Below are positions 35,726 through 45,543 of a stretch of DNA of 64,000 bases, one piece after another. The stretch is from Loktanella sp. DSM 29012. GTDB taxonomy: Bacteria; Pseudomonadota; Alphaproteobacteria; Rhodobacterales; Rhodobacteraceae. The first letter of the stretch is position 1. Every line of letters begins with the position of its first letter. Location: positions 310,001-374,000 of the forward strand of contig NZ_FOEJ01000004.1 of the NCBI RefSeq assembly GCF_900110705.1, read 5' to 3'. Both the position numbers and the translations under genes were made by a program. The notes beneath the pieces were generated by a model, which saw nothing but the letters and a program-made list of their open reading frames with translations, had not been told where the DNA came from and ran no database searches.

Positions 35726-36901
35726 ATGTCGTTGTCACACGGTCGGTCCTATCTCGCCATTCCCGGCCCTTCGGTCATTCCCGATGCGGTTCTGCGGGCG
35801 ATGCACCGCGCCTCGCCCAATATCTACGAAGGCGAGCTGCACGACATGACCGCCAGCCTGATCCCCGATCTGCAGATGGTGGCGCGGACCACGGCTGACG
35901 TGGCGATCTACATCGGCAATGGCCACGCGGCATGGGAGGCCGCATTGGTCAATATCTGTGCGCCGGGCGATCTGGTTCTGGTCTGCGCTACCGGCCGGTT
36001 CGGGCACGGCTGGGGTGAAATGGCCAAGGGACTGGGGCTGGAGGTTGAGATCCTGGAATTCGGACAGCAGGCCCCGGTGGATGCCGCAAGGCTGGAGGCG
36101 CGGTTGCGCGCGGATACCGATGGTCGGATCAAGGCCGTGCTGGCCTGTCATGTCGATACCTCGACCGGTGTGAAATCCGATGTGGCGGCGATGCGGGCGG
36201 CCCTGACGGCCAGCGGGCATGACGCCTTGCTGATGATCGACTGCATCGCCTCATTGGGATGCGATGATTTCCGCATGGACGACTGGGGCGTCGACGTGAT
36301 GGTCGCCGCCTGCCAAAAGGGTCTGATGACGCCTGCGGGCATCAGTTTTGTCTGGTTCAACGCACGTGCCGACGCGCGTCAGCCTGCACAGATGTCGACC
36401 TATTGGAACTGGCGGCCACGGGCGCGGCCTGCGCAATTCTACCAGTATTTCTGCGGCACGGCACCGACCCATCATCTGTACGGGTTGCGCGCGGCGCTCG
36501 ATCTGATCAAGGCCGAGGGGCTGGATGCGGTCTTTGCCCGGCATACGGTGCTTGCGCGCGCACTGTGGGCTGCGTTCGAGGCTTGGGGCGCGCAGGGTCC
36601 GCTGCATCTGAACGTGTCGGATGCAGCGCACCGCAGTCATGCGGTGACATCGCTGTGCATGGCAGAAGGGCAGGCCGATGCGCTGCGCCATTGGTGCGAA
36701 CATACCGCCGGTCTGACGCTGGGCATCGGCCTGGGCCGCCAACCGGAAAGCGCCTATTTCCGCGTCGGTCACATGGGCCATATCAACGCGCAGATGATGA
36801 TGGGCGCGCTGGGCACCATTCAGGCGGGCCTGATGGCCACCGGTGTGGCCCACGGGCCGGGGGCGCTGGATGCCGCCGCCGCCGTGATCGCCGCCGGCTA
36901 A
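35726..36901 (+). CDS. Class V PLP aminotransferase (alanine/serine-glyoxylate type)
   Basis: A 391-residue PLP enzyme starting MSLSHGRSYLAIPGPSVIP. GNGHAAWEAALVN is the cofactor phosphate loop, SLGCDDFRMDDWGVDVMVAA leads to the PLP lysine in ACQKGLMTPAG, and QYFCGTAPTHHLYGLRAAL follows. This is the alanine-glyoxylate/serine-glyoxylate aminotransferase group, which includes enzymes of the serine cycle and of photorespiration-like routes. The open frame extends upstream antisense to the ABC gene, but only the part from ATG 35726 is family-like. Substrate not fixed. Confidence 0.85.
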   Translation: MSLSHGRSYLAIPGPSVIPDAVLRAMHRASPNIYEGELHDMTASLIPDLQMVARTTADVAIYIGNGHAAWEAALVNICAPGDLVLVCATGRFGHGWGEMAKGLGLEVEILEFGQQAPVDAARLEARLRADTDGRIKAVLACHVDTSTGVKSDVAAMRAALTASGHDALLMIDCIASLGCDDFRMDDWGVDVMVAACQKGLMTPAGISFVWFNARADARQPAQMSTYWNWRPRARPAQFYQYFCGTAPTHHLYGLRAALDLIKAEGLDAVFARHTVLARALWAAFEAWGAQGPLHLNVSDAAHRSHAVTSLCMAEGQADALRHWCEHTAGLTLGIGLGRQPESAYFRVGHMGHINAQMMMGALGTIQAGLMATGVAHGPGALDAAAAVIAAG

Positions 36902-37224
36902 TTCTGCACAGGATTGGCGGCCAGCCAGTCGTTCATTTCGTCGATCTCGGCCTGTTGGCTTTGCAAGATGGTCTGCGCGAGGGCGCGGACCTCTGGGTCC
37001 GTGCCGTTCGCCAGCACGTCGTTTGCCATGTCGACGGCTGCCTGATGATGGGGAACCATGCCGGCCATGAAATCGTGGTCGGGGTTTCCGGTCATCGGCA
37101 TGTCGCCCATCCCCGCCATGGCACCGTGATCCATCATGGAATCCTGCTGCAAGATCATCATGCTGCCGATCCCCAGACCAGCCCCCACAACCAACCCGGC
37201 AAGCGCACCAATGCGTGTCGACAT
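36898..37224 (-). CDS. DUF305 protein with His/Met-rich metal-binding segment
   Basis: A 108-residue protein with one N-terminal hydrophobic helix (IGALAGLVVGAGLGIGSMM), so probably periplasmic and membrane-anchored. It then has a Met/His-rich stretch (SMMDHGAMAGMGDMPM) and the DUF305 motif MVPHHQAAVDMAND. DUF305 proteins often sit in copper loci; the Met/His composition suggests Cu(I) binding, which is inference. ATG 37224 is used instead of an upstream TTG. Its stop overlaps the convergent aminotransferase by 4 bases. Confidence 0.85.
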   Translation of the reverse strand: MSTRIGALAGLVVGAGLGIGSMMILQQDSMMDHGAMAGMGDMPMTGNPDHDFMAGMVPHHQAAVDMANDVLANGTDPEVRALAQTILQSQQAEIDEMNDWLAANPVQN

Positions 37225-37307
37225 CTCAATTTCCAATCATGTCAGAAGGTGACGCGCAGACTGCACGCCTTGTGATCCAGTCAGCACGGGGCCTGGACAT
37301 GTGCAAG

Positions 37308-37514
37308 TCACTTTACAGAGGGGGGATCGTCGCGGTCGCAGCCATGGACGCGGATGAAGCGCACCCGCAGCTGGTCCAGGCAGGCCGCAGTCAGGACCAC
37401 CCAGAAAAAACCGAACAACGCACCGATGCACCAGAACGCCATGAACAGGATCAGGCCAAGCGTCCCGAGGAACGCGTTGGTGTAGTCCTGGACCCGTCCA
37501 ACCTTGCGCTGCAT
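37308..37514 (-). CDS. Small membrane protein, two hydrophobic helices
   Basis: A 68-residue protein starting MQRKVGRVQDYTNAF, then GTLGLILFMAFWCIGALFG and FFWVVLTAACLDQLRV, giving two closely spaced membrane segments and a basic, cytoplasmic-looking tail. The ATG at 37514 has AGGAG at 7-base spacing; an ATG two codons upstream is too close to it. I recall similar short MQRK...VQDYTNAFL proteins in related genomes but know no function. Confidence 0.6.
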   Translation of the reverse strand: MQRKVGRVQDYTNAFLGTLGLILFMAFWCIGALFGFFWVVLTAACLDQLRVRFIRVHGCDRDDPPSVK

Positions 37515-37564
37515 CGTCATTCTCCTGTCCGCAGTATCAACCTGCGGTCAGGATGGTGCTACGG

Positions 37565-38677
37565 TCAAGCGTGACGACGCGCCGCAGCCAATGCATCCGG
37601 TAACGCTTTTGCGAAGGCGTCGATCTGGTCATCCGGGCCGCAGGTGACGCGGATGCAGCGATCCAGCGGGGCGACACCGGGCATCCGCACGAAAATACCG
37701 CGTGTCGCCAGTTCATCCAGCACCGCACGCGCAAAGGTCCCGTCAGCCCCGCAGTCGATCGCGACGAAATTGGTGGCCGAGGCCAGTGGCACCAGCCCGT
37801 TTTCGAGCGCGATCGCCGCCAGCTTGTCGCGGCTGTCCGCGACACGCGCGTTGATCTGCGCCAGCCAGTCCTGATCCCCGAGTGCCGCCAGCGCCGCAGC
37901 CTGTGCCACGCGTCCAACCCCGAAATGGTTGCGCACCCTGTCAAAGGCCGCGATCAGGTCGCGCGCGCCCAGTGCATAGCCGACCCGCAGACCTGCCAAA
38001 CCGTATCCCTTGGAAAAGGTGCGCATGCGGATCACGCGCGCATCATCGGGGGCGACGGCCAGCGCCGTGCCCTGTGGTGCCAGTTCGATATAGGCCTCGT
38101 CCACGATCAGCAGACAGCCTGCCGGTACATTTGTGACCAGATTGCGCATCATGTGCGCGCTGTGATGGCTGCCCATCGGGTTGTCGGGGTTGGCGAGGTA
38201 GATCAGCTTGGCACCGGTTTCGCGGGCCTTGGCAACCAGTCGCTCTGGATCTTCGAAATTGCCGGTATAGGGCACGGTGTGCAGCACACCGCCAAAGCCT
38301 GTGACATGGTAATTGAACGTCGGATAGGCCCCAGCCGAGGTCACGACACTGTCGCCCGGTGCCACCAGCAGGCGCACCAGATTGCCCAGCAATCCGTCGA
38401 TACCTTCACCGATCATGACGTTTTCGGGGGCGACCTCATTGTGTGCGGCGATCGCGTTGCGCAACGCGTGCATGTCCGGATCGGGATACATCCACGCCTC
38501 ATCGGCGGCGGCCCGGATCGCCTCTGCGACACGCGGCGAGGGCCCAAAGCTGGATTCGTTTGCCCCCAGCCGCGCGACAAAGGGTGCACCGCGCATCCGT
38601 TCCAGCCGTTCAGGCCCCACAAACGGCACAGAGGCGGGTAGCCCCTGTGCCAGCCGTGTCAGTCGTGGGTCGGTCAT
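37565..38677 (-). CDS. HisC-like class I/II PLP aminotransferase
   Basis: A 370-residue aminotransferase of the histidinol-phosphate type. ARLGANESSFGPSP lies near the N-terminus, followed by YPDPDMHALRNAIA, NPDNPMGS for substrate/cofactor contact, VDEAYIELAP, and the PLP lysine in RTFSKGYGLAGLRVGYAL. It could serve histidine or aromatic amino acid synthesis; the pyridoxal-dependent hisC paralogues are not separable by eye. Its ATG shares one base with the valS stop (TGATG at 38677), so it is translationally coupled to valyl-tRNA synthetase. Confidence 0.85.
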   Translation of the reverse strand: MTDPRLTRLAQGLPASVPFVGPERLERMRGAPFVARLGANESSFGPSPRVAEAIRAAADEAWMYPDPDMHALRNAIAAHNEVAPENVMIGEGIDGLLGNLVRLLVAPGDSVVTSAGAYPTFNYHVTGFGGVLHTVPYTGNFEDPERLVAKARETGAKLIYLANPDNPMGSHHSAHMMRNLVTNVPAGCLLIVDEAYIELAPQGTALAVAPDDARVIRMRTFSKGYGLAGLRVGYALGARDLIAAFDRVRNHFGVGRVAQAAALAALGDQDWLAQINARVADSRDKLAAIALENGLVPLASATNFVAIDCGADGTFARAVLDELATRGIFVRMPGVAPLDRCIRVTCGPDDQIDAFAKALPDALAAARRHA

Positions 38678-41607
38678 CAGTCGAGTTCCGCCAAACGATC
38701 AAGCGCCGTCGTCAGTTGTGCGGCCTCGGCCTCGCGCTCTGCAAGGTTGGCCCTGGTTTCGGCGACGACCTCTGGCGGGGCGGATTCGGCGAATTTGGGA
38801 TTGTTTGCGCGCCCAGCCAGACCCTTGATTTCCTTTTCCAGCTTGACCAGCGATTTGCCCAGACGCGCCTTTTCGGCGGCCACGTCGATCAGACCCGCCA
38901 GCGGCAGGGCAAAGGTCGCGCCCTTGGTCGCCACGGTCAGCGATCCCTTGGGTGGCGTGTCGGCGGTGTCGATGCTGTCGACCCGTGCCATGCGCATGAT
39001 CATCGCGATGTTGTTGGCCTGCGCGGTTTTAGCGGCATCGTCCGCCTCGATCTGCAGGACCGGGATTTTCAGACCGGCGGGCACGTTCAGTTGCGCGCGG
39101 GCGGACCGGATGCCTTCGATCAGGGAAATCACCCAGTTCATTTCCGCCACCGCATCGGCGTCGGACAGGTCGGTGTATTCGGGCCAGGGGGTCAGCGCCA
39201 GCATCTGGTCGCGGGGGCGCGACTGCTGCCACAACTCTTCGGTCACGAACGGCATGATCGGGTGCAGCAGGATCAGACACTGGTCCAGCGTCCAGGCCAG
39301 CGTCGCCTGCGTTTCCGCCTTGTCCGCGTCGCTGCCGTCCATCAGCAGGGGTTTGGAAAATTCCAGATACCAGTCGCAGAACCGGCCCCAGATAAAGGCA
39401 TAAAGCGCGCTGGCCGCGTCGTTGAACCGGTAGTCGGTCAATGCGGCGTCCACGTCCGCGCGCAACTGTCCGACCTCTGCCATGATCCAGCGGTTGACGG
39501 TCTGGCGGGGTGCGGGCCGTTCGGCGGGTGCGTCAAACGCGCCGTTCATTTCCGCCAGCTTCGCGGCGTTCCACAGCTTGTTGACGAACTTGGCGTAGCC
39601 GCCGATGCGGTCCTCGCTGATTTTCAGCACACCACCGATGGAGGCCATCGCGGCATTGGACATGCGCAGCGCGTCGGCACCGTAGGTGTCCACCATGGTC
39701 AGCGGGTCGATGACGTTGCCCTTGGTCTTGGACATCTTTTCGCCTTTGGCGTCGCGGACCAGCTGGTGCAGGTAGACCGTGTGGAACGGCACGTCGTCCA
39801 TGACGGCCAGCGACATCATCATCATGCGGGCGACCCAGAAAAACAGGATGTCCTGCCCAGTAATCAGCACGTCGCCGGGGAAGTAGCGGTCGAGTTCCTC
39901 GGTCTGATCCGGCCAGCCAAGGGTGCCGAAGGGCCAAAGGCCCGAGGAGAACCATGTGTCGAGGACATCGGGATCGCGTGTGAGTGTGCGGTCGTCGCCT
40001 GCCTGCGCACGCGCCTCGGCCTCGCTCGCAGCACAGAATTGATTGCCATCATCATCGAACCACACCGGGATTTGGTGCCCCCACCACAGCTGGCGGGAAA
40101 TGCACCACGGCTCGATGTTTTCCAGCCAGTGATCGTACACCTTGCGGCCCGAGTCCGGGATGATCGTCGTGCGGCCGTCCTTGACCGCGTCCAGCGCGGG
40201 CTGGACGATCTGGGCGGTGTCCACGAACCATTGGTCGGTGAGCATCGGTTCGATCACGACCTTGGACCGGTCGCCAAAGGGCTGCATGATCTTTTTCGGC
40301 TCGACCAGTGGCACCAGTTGGTCCAGCCGGTCCTCGCCGCCTTCTTCGGGTGCGACCAGTTTTTCGGCAGCAGCACCCAGACGCGGATCATTGGGCGCGA
40401 CCATCACGGCCAGACCTTCTGCGGTGATGTCGTCCACGACGCGCTTGCGCGCCTCGAACCGGTCGAGACCACGATAGTCCTCTGGCACGAGGTTCATCGC
40501 GGCGATCATCGCCTCGTCAAATGTCTGTTCGCCGTTTGCGATGGCCTGCGCGGTCGCGGCCTCTTCGGCGTAGGGTTTGCCATCGGCCCGCATCGCGCCA
40601 CGCGTGTCCATCAGCGCATACATCGGGATGCCGCCGCGTTTGGCGACCTCGTAGTCGTTGAAGTCATGCGCCCCGGTGATTTTCACCGCACCAGAACCGA
40701 AATTCATGTCCGGGTAGGGGTCAGTGATGATCGGGATCAGGCGGCGGGACTCTTTGGGTCCCACCGGGATTTCGCACAGCTTGCCGACGATGGGCGCATA
40801 GCGTGCGTCGTCCTTGTGCACGGCCACGGCACCGTCGCCCAGCATGGTTTCGGGCCGGGTGGTCGCGATCGAGATATAGTCGCGCTCTTCCTCGAAGAGC
40901 ACGTTCCCGTCCTCGTCCTTTTCCACGTAGGTGTAGGTCTCGCCCCCGGCCAGCGGGTATTTGAAATGCCACATGTGGCCGTCGACCTCGATGTTCTCGA
41001 CCTCGAGGTCGGAAATCGCGGTTTCGAAATGCGGGTCCCAGTTCACCAGCCGCTTGCCGCGGTAGATCAGGCCCTTGTCGTACATCTCGACGAACACCTT
41101 GAGCACGGCATCGTGGAAATTGCCGTCCTTTTCGCCCGCAGGCGCGTTGGGTGCTCCCGACATGGTAAAGGCAGAGCGTGACCAGTCCATGCTGTCGCCC
41201 AGCCGACGGGCCTGATCCTCGATCGTGCCCCCGGATGATTTTTTCCAGTCCCAGACCTTTGCCAGAAACTCTTCACGGTCCATTTCCGAGCGTTTGCGGG
41301 TCTCGCCCTTGGCGGCCATGTCCTTTTCCACGACCAGCTGTGTGGCGATGCCCGCGTGGTCCAGACCGGGCTGCCAGAGCGTATCGTAGCCCTGCATCCG
41401 TTTCCAACGGGTCAGAATGTCCATCAGCGTGTGGTTGAACGCATGGCCCACGTGCAACACGCCCGTGACGTTCGGTGGCGGCAGCATGATGGTGAATGTC
41501 TCGTCCCGGCGCTTGCCCGCGCCGGCCTTGAACGCGCCGGACTCTTCCCACATCCGGTAGAGTTCCGCTTCGCGGGTGGCGGGGTCGAACGATTTGGGCA
41601 GGGCCAT
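38677..41607 (-). CDS. valS: Valyl-tRNA synthetase
   Basis: Class I synthetase that charges tRNA-Val and edits threonine. The 976-residue protein begins [20 protein letters not shown] and has the HIGH-equivalent in [19 protein letters not shown], an editing domain with [19 protein letters not shown], and [13 protein letters not shown] (KMSKS). An anticodon-binding domain and a C-terminal coiled coil ([19 protein letters not shown]) follow, as in bacterial ValRS. ATG 41607 is consistent with family length. A 912-codon frame on the opposite strand is a high-GC shadow. Confidence 0.98.
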   Translation of the reverse strand: MALPKSFDPATREAELYRMWEESGAFKAGAGKRRDETFTIMLPPPNVTGVLHVGHAFNHTLMDILTRWKRMQGYDTLWQPGLDHAGIATQLVVEKDMAAKGETRKRSEMDREEFLAKVWDWKKSSGGTIEDQARRLGDSMDWSRSAFTMSGAPNAPAGEKDGNFHDAVLKVFVEMYDKGLIYRGKRLVNWDPHFETAISDLEVENIEVDGHMWHFKYPLAGGETYTYVEKDEDGNVLFEEERDYISIATTRPETMLGDGAVAVHKDDARYAPIVGKLCEIPVGPKESRRLIPIITDPYPDMNFGSGAVKITGAHDFNDYEVAKRGGIPMYALMDTRGAMRADGKPYAEEAATAQAIANGEQTFDEAMIAAMNLVPEDYRGLDRFEARKRVVDDITAEGLAVMVAPNDPRLGAAAEKLVAPEEGGEDRLDQLVPLVEPKKIMQPFGDRSKVVIEPMLTDQWFVDTAQIVQPALDAVKDGRTTIIPDSGRKVYDHWLENIEPWCISRQLWWGHQIPVWFDDDGNQFCAASEAEARAQAGDDRTLTRDPDVLDTWFSSGLWPFGTLGWPDQTEELDRYFPGDVLITGQDILFFWVARMMMMSLAVMDDVPFHTVYLHQLVRDAKGEKMSKTKGNVIDPLTMVDTYGADALRMSNAAMASIGGVLKISEDRIGGYAKFVNKLWNAAKLAEMNGAFDAPAERPAPRQTVNRWIMAEVGQLRADVDAALTDYRFNDAASALYAFIWGRFCDWYLEFSKPLLMDGSDADKAETQATLAWTLDQCLILLHPIMPFVTEELWQQSRPRDQMLALTPWPEYTDLSDADAVAEMNWVISLIEGIRSARAQLNVPAGLKIPVLQIEADDAAKTAQANNIAMIMRMARVDSIDTADTPPKGSLTVATKGATFALPLAGLIDVAAEKARLGKSLVKLEKEIKGLAGRANNPKFAESAPPEVVAETRANLAEREAEAAQLTTALDRLAELD

Positions 41608-41740
41608 GGGTCTTGTCCTTCAGCTTTGTTGTCGCCCCAATACCCCAAAGCGGGTTGCGGCGAAAAGGGGCAATGCCGGGGGCTGGACACCCGGTCGCGA
41701 TTGTCTGAGGGTTTGTCGCGAAAACACGAGGGGTGGCGCA

Positions 41741-44041
41741 GTGGAAAAATTCGGCAAAAGCCAGTCGGTCAAACGGGTCGAGGATCTGCGGTTCCTGACA
41801 GGCGAGGGACGCTATGTCGACGATATTGCCCCCGCAGATGCGCTGCGGGCGGCTTTTGTGCGCGCACAGGTGGCGCACGGGACCATCACCGGGATCGACG
41901 TGTCGGATGCACTGGCGATGCCGGGTGTTGCGGGCGTCATCACGGGGGCTGACATGCAGGCTGCGGGTGTGGTCATGGACATGGCCGGCGTGCAGGTCAA
42001 AAACCGTGACGGGTCCAAGGGCGCGCATACATCGCGCCCGATTCTGGCACTGGACCGCGTGCGCCATGTGGGTGAACCGATCGCCATCGTGCTGGCCGAC
42101 ACGCTGAACAACGCCCGCGACGCCGCAGAGGCGGTAATCGTCGATATCGACGAACGGCCCGCGCATATGACGCTGGAGGTGGGCGGTGAACCCTTGCACG
42201 ACAGCGCGCCCGAAAACCTCGCATTCGACTATGGGTTGGGTGATGCCGATGCGGTGGCCGCCGCCATCGCGGGTGCGGCGCATGTGGTGACGGTCGCGGT
42301 GCCGGACAACCGTGTGATCGTCAACGCGATGGAACCACGCGGCACCTATGCGGAGTGGACAGATGGCAAGTTGCACGTCGCGATCAACGGGCAGGGGGTC
42401 TGGGGACCAAAGGCTGATTTCAAGAAACACTTTGGTCTGGACGACGACCAGATCCGCGTGACCAATCCGGACACGGGCGGCGGTTTCGGGATGAAGGGGA
42501 TGCGCTACCCTGAGCCGCTGGCCTGTGCGCATGCGGCCCGCGTGCTGGGCCGTCCGGTGCGCTGGATGTCTGAACGCACAGAGGCGATGCTGACCGACAA
42601 CGCGGGGCGTGACCTGACGACGACGGCGACGCTGGCCTTTGATGCGAACAACCGGATAGTGGCCTACCATCTGGACACGGTCGCCAACATGGGGGCCTAC
42701 AACAGCCAGTTCGCGCAGGCGATCCAGACGGATTTGTTTTCCAAGGTGCTGATGGGCACTTATGATGTGCAGACCGCCTTCATGCGGACGCGCGGCATCT
42801 ATACCAACACCACGCCCGTCGATGCCTATCGCGGGGCCGGTCGACCCGAGGCGATCTTTGTCCTCGAACGCACCATGGACGAGGCGGCGCGCCAGCTGGG
42901 CGTCGACCCTTGGGAGCTGCGGCGCGCAAATTTCATCCGGCCTGATCAGTTTCCCTATACGACCGTCAGCGGCGTGACCTACGACGTGGGCGATTTTGCC
43001 GCCGTGCTGGCTGCCGCCAAGGACAGCGCAGACACCACCGGTTTTGCCGCGCGCAAGGCCGCGAGTGCGGCCAAGGGTCGGCTGCGCGGGCAGGGCATTT
43101 GTTATTACATCGAAAGCATCCTCGGCGATCCGTCGGAAACGACGGCCGTGGAATTTCGCGCGGACGGGCGGGTCGATATTTACGTCGGCACGCAGTCAAA
43201 CGGGCAGGGGCACGAAACGGTCTTTGCCCAGTTCCTATCGGACCATACGGGTATTCCTGCAGACCGGATTACCGTGGTGCAGGGCGACAGCGATCTCATC
43301 CCGCAAGGCGGCGGCACAGGTGGATCGCGGTCCGTCACCGTGCAGAACACCGCGACGCTGGCGACGGTCGAGGCGATGATCCCGGCCTTTGCCGCCTATC
43401 TGGCGGACAAGGAAGGTGTCGACGCCGCAGGCGTGACATTCGACGACGAACGCTTTCGCATTCCGGGCAGCAACCTGTCGCCCACTGTGCTGGAGGTCGC
43501 GGATATGGCGCGGGCTGACGGCCGCGACGACCTGCTGCGCCACAGCCAACGAATCACGCTGGACAACCGCAGTTTCCCGAACGGCTGCCACGTGGCCGAG
43601 ATCGAGATTGATCCCGAAACGGGCGAAAGCCACGTGGACCGTTACACGGTGGTCGACGATTTCGGTAACCTCATGAATCCGATGCTGGTCGAGGGACAGA
43701 TTCATGGCGGCGTCGCACAGGGGCTGGGGCAGGCGCTGATGGAACGCACCGTGTTCGACGCGGACGGCCAGCTGCTGACAGCCAGTTTCATGGACTACGC
43801 CATGCCGCGCGCGTCTGAGATGCCCATGATCGGGTTCTCGACCAGACCCACGCCGTCGCTATACAATCCGATGGGTATGAAAGGCTGCGGCGAGGCGGGC
43901 ACGGTCGGTGCGCTGGCCGCTGTCACCAATGCAGCACTTGATGCGATGTGGGACGCGGGCGTGCGCCACGTGGAAATGCCGCTGACGCCCCATCGCGTCT
44001 GGGGTTGGCTCCGGGATGCTAGGTCGCGTGACGCCGCTTAA
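41741..44041 (+). CDS. CoxL-like molybdenum hydroxylase large subunit (form II)
   Basis: A 766-residue molybdopterin-binding subunit of the xanthine dehydrogenase/aerobic CO dehydrogenase family. It starts VEKFGKSQSVKRVEDLRF. The active-site loop reads DAYRGAGRPEAIF, which is the form II signature; true CODH (form I) carries AYxCSFR. Further blocks are GGGFGMKG, HGQGHETVFAQ-like QGHETVFAQF, and GMKGCGEAGTVGA with the catalytic Glu. The normal FAD (CoxM) and 2Fe-2S (CoxS) partners are missing from the neighbourhood, so the enzyme is an orphan here. GTG 41741 follows a GAGGGG site. Substrate unknown. Confidence 0.9.
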   Translation: MEKFGKSQSVKRVEDLRFLTGEGRYVDDIAPADALRAAFVRAQVAHGTITGIDVSDALAMPGVAGVITGADMQAAGVVMDMAGVQVKNRDGSKGAHTSRPILALDRVRHVGEPIAIVLADTLNNARDAAEAVIVDIDERPAHMTLEVGGEPLHDSAPENLAFDYGLGDADAVAAAIAGAAHVVTVAVPDNRVIVNAMEPRGTYAEWTDGKLHVAINGQGVWGPKADFKKHFGLDDDQIRVTNPDTGGGFGMKGMRYPEPLACAHAARVLGRPVRWMSERTEAMLTDNAGRDLTTTATLAFDANNRIVAYHLDTVANMGAYNSQFAQAIQTDLFSKVLMGTYDVQTAFMRTRGIYTNTTPVDAYRGAGRPEAIFVLERTMDEAARQLGVDPWELRRANFIRPDQFPYTTVSGVTYDVGDFAAVLAAAKDSADTTGFAARKAASAAKGRLRGQGICYYIESILGDPSETTAVEFRADGRVDIYVGTQSNGQGHETVFAQFLSDHTGIPADRITVVQGDSDLIPQGGGTGGSRSVTVQNTATLATVEAMIPAFAAYLADKEGVDAAGVTFDDERFRIPGSNLSPTVLEVADMARADGRDDLLRHSQRITLDNRSFPNGCHVAEIEIDPETGESHVDRYTVVDDFGNLMNPMLVEGQIHGGVAQGLGQALMERTVFDADGQLLTASFMDYAMPRASEMPMIGFSTRPTPSLYNPMGMKGCGEAGTVGALAAVTNAALDAMWDAGVRHVEMPLTPHRVWGWLRDARSRDAA

Positions 44042-45044
44042 ACGCCTGTTCGGCCTTTTCCGGTTTCTGCCGCGCCGCAAGAGCAACGCGGCACGCGAAC
44101 CGGGGCAGGCGACCCATGTGATCATCCTCGATGGCACGATGTCGTCGCTGGCGCAGGGTTATGAAACCAACGCCGGGTTGACCTACAAACTGCTGCGCGA
44201 GGCCGGGCAGAAGTCCAATCTGACCGTCTATTACGAGGCAGGTATCCAGTGGCGCGGCTGGCGCGACACGCTGGCCGTCGTGTCGGGGCATGGCATCGAT
44301 GACCAGATCGCGCGGGCCTATGGCGTGTTGGCCTCGCGGTATCGGCCGGGCGACCTAATCGTGCTGATGGGCTATTCGCGGGGTGCCTATGCGGTGCGGT
44401 CATTGTCCGGCATGATCGGACGTGTCGGCCTGTTGCGCCGGCAGCAGGCAACGACACGCGCGGTCCGCCAGGCCTTTCGCCACTATCAGCGGCAAAGCGC
44501 GCCCGAAGTGCTGGCACGGTTCCGTGCGCGGTTCTGTTATGATGCGACACCCGTCGCGGCGGTCGGTGTCTGGGACACGGTCCGGGCGCTGGGCCTGCCG
44601 GTCATCTGGCGTTTCATCGAGAACAACCAAGATTTTCACGATCATCACCTGGGCGATCACGTCGGGCGGGGATTTCACGCGCTGGCGCTGGATGAACGTC
44701 GCAGGGCCTATGTGCCGGTCCTGTGGAATACGGACGCTGATGATGCGGCCTGGGTGGATCAGGTCTGGTTTCGCGGCACCCATGCCGATGTAGGCGGGCA
44801 TCTGGATGGCAAGTCACAGGTGCGCCCCCTGTCGAACATCCCGCTGGTCTGGATGCTGGATCGGCTGTCGCAGGCCGGCATGGCATTGCCCGATGGTTGG
44901 CGTGACAGGTTTCCCACGGACCCCGACGCACCGTCAGTCGGTCAGTGGCACGGCTGGGCCAGGCTGTTCTTGTGGCGCGTGCCGCGTCGCAGGCTGACCG
45001 ACCCGTCGGAACGGATGCATGAAACGGTCAGGCAATCTGCATGA
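44016..45044 (+). CDS. DUF2235 alpha/beta-hydrolase-like protein
   Basis: A 342-residue protein with a basic N-terminus (LKRLFGLFRFLPRRK) and a DUF2235 domain. Visible parts are VIILDGTMSS, YYEAGIQWRGWRD, the nucleophile elbow GYSRGAYAVRSL (G-x-S-x-G), VGVWDTV, the conserved FHALALDERR, and WFRGTHADVGGH with a possible catalytic His. Related proteins include type VI secretion phospholipase effectors, but no T6SS genes or immunity-like neighbour are present. It overlaps the coxL-like gene by 26 bases and converges on the thioesterase with a 17-base overlap. Confidence 0.85.
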   Translation: MLGRVTPLKRLFGLFRFLPRRKSNAAREPGQATHVIILDGTMSSLAQGYETNAGLTYKLLREAGQKSNLTVYYEAGIQWRGWRDTLAVVSGHGIDDQIARAYGVLASRYRPGDLIVLMGYSRGAYAVRSLSGMIGRVGLLRRQQATTRAVRQAFRHYQRQSAPEVLARFRARFCYDATPVAAVGVWDTVRALGLPVIWRFIENNQDFHDHHLGDHVGRGFHALALDERRRAYVPVLWNTDADDAAWVDQVWFRGTHADVGGHLDGKSQVRPLSNIPLVWMLDRLSQAGMALPDGWRDRFPTDPDAPSVGQWHGWARLFLWRVPRRRLTDPSERMHETVRQSA

Positions 45045-45504
45045 TCAGGCAGGTTGTTGAACCCGTGGCATAGAGCTTGCCATCCGCGTCGGTGATGCGG
45101 CCCGTGGCCACGCCGGTTGACCTGCCTGCATGGTCGATCTGGCCTGTGGCGATGATCGGGGTGCCGGGCGGGATCGCGCGGGTGATGTTGATCTTGTATT
45201 CCAACGTTGTGTAGACCGACCCGCGCGGCACGGTCGTCATGACCGCGCAGGCCATCGCGGAATCCAGCAGTGTGCCATACCAGCCTCCGTGGATACCGCC
45301 CATCGGGTTGGTATGCGCGAAATCAGGTGTGCCGTGGAACACGATGCTCCCGTGGTCCACGCTGTGCAAGTGGTAGTTCATGATGCCCGAAATCGGCGGA
45401 CCAGACAGTTCTCCTGCCAATACGGCCTGCATGAATTCCAGCCCTGTCAGTGACAACAGCGTCTCGCGGCTGGGCAGTTCGTCGAATGTCTTGGCAAGTG
45501 GCAT
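45028..45504 (-). CDS. PaaI-family hot-dog thioesterase
   Basis: A 158-residue acyl-CoA thioesterase starting MPLAKTFDELPSRETLLSLT. The hot-dog signature is HTNPMGGIHGGWYGTLLDSAMACAV, where the His and Gly residues and the Asp of LLDSAM form the active site. It ends with a SxTCLIM strand. Substrates are probably aromatic or medium-chain CoA esters. It is encoded 40 bases downstream of metF on the same strand, with no obvious metabolic link. Confidence 0.9.
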   Translation of the reverse strand: MPLAKTFDELPSRETLLSLTGLEFMQAVLAGELSGPPISGIMNYHLHSVDHGSIVFHGTPDFAHTNPMGGIHGGWYGTLLDSAMACAVMTTVPRGSVYTTLEYKINITRAIPPGTPIIATGQIDHAGRSTGVATGRITDADGKLYATGSTTCLIMQIA

Positions 45505-45543
45505 GGGGCGGTCCTGTCCTGAGGTCCGCCCAAGATGGTCTGG

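Noticed and set aside
38443-41181. A 912-codon open frame on the plus strand opposite valS
   Set aside because: It is a mirror of valS codon bias in high-GC DNA: low-complexity Gln/Val/His-rich translation, no domain, no ribosome site, while valS is unmistakable.
44016-45044. Type VI secretion effector with immunity gene
   Set aside because: The DUF2235 domain alone suggested it, but there are no T6SS components, no VgrG/PAAR and the next gene is an ordinary thioesterase on the other strand.
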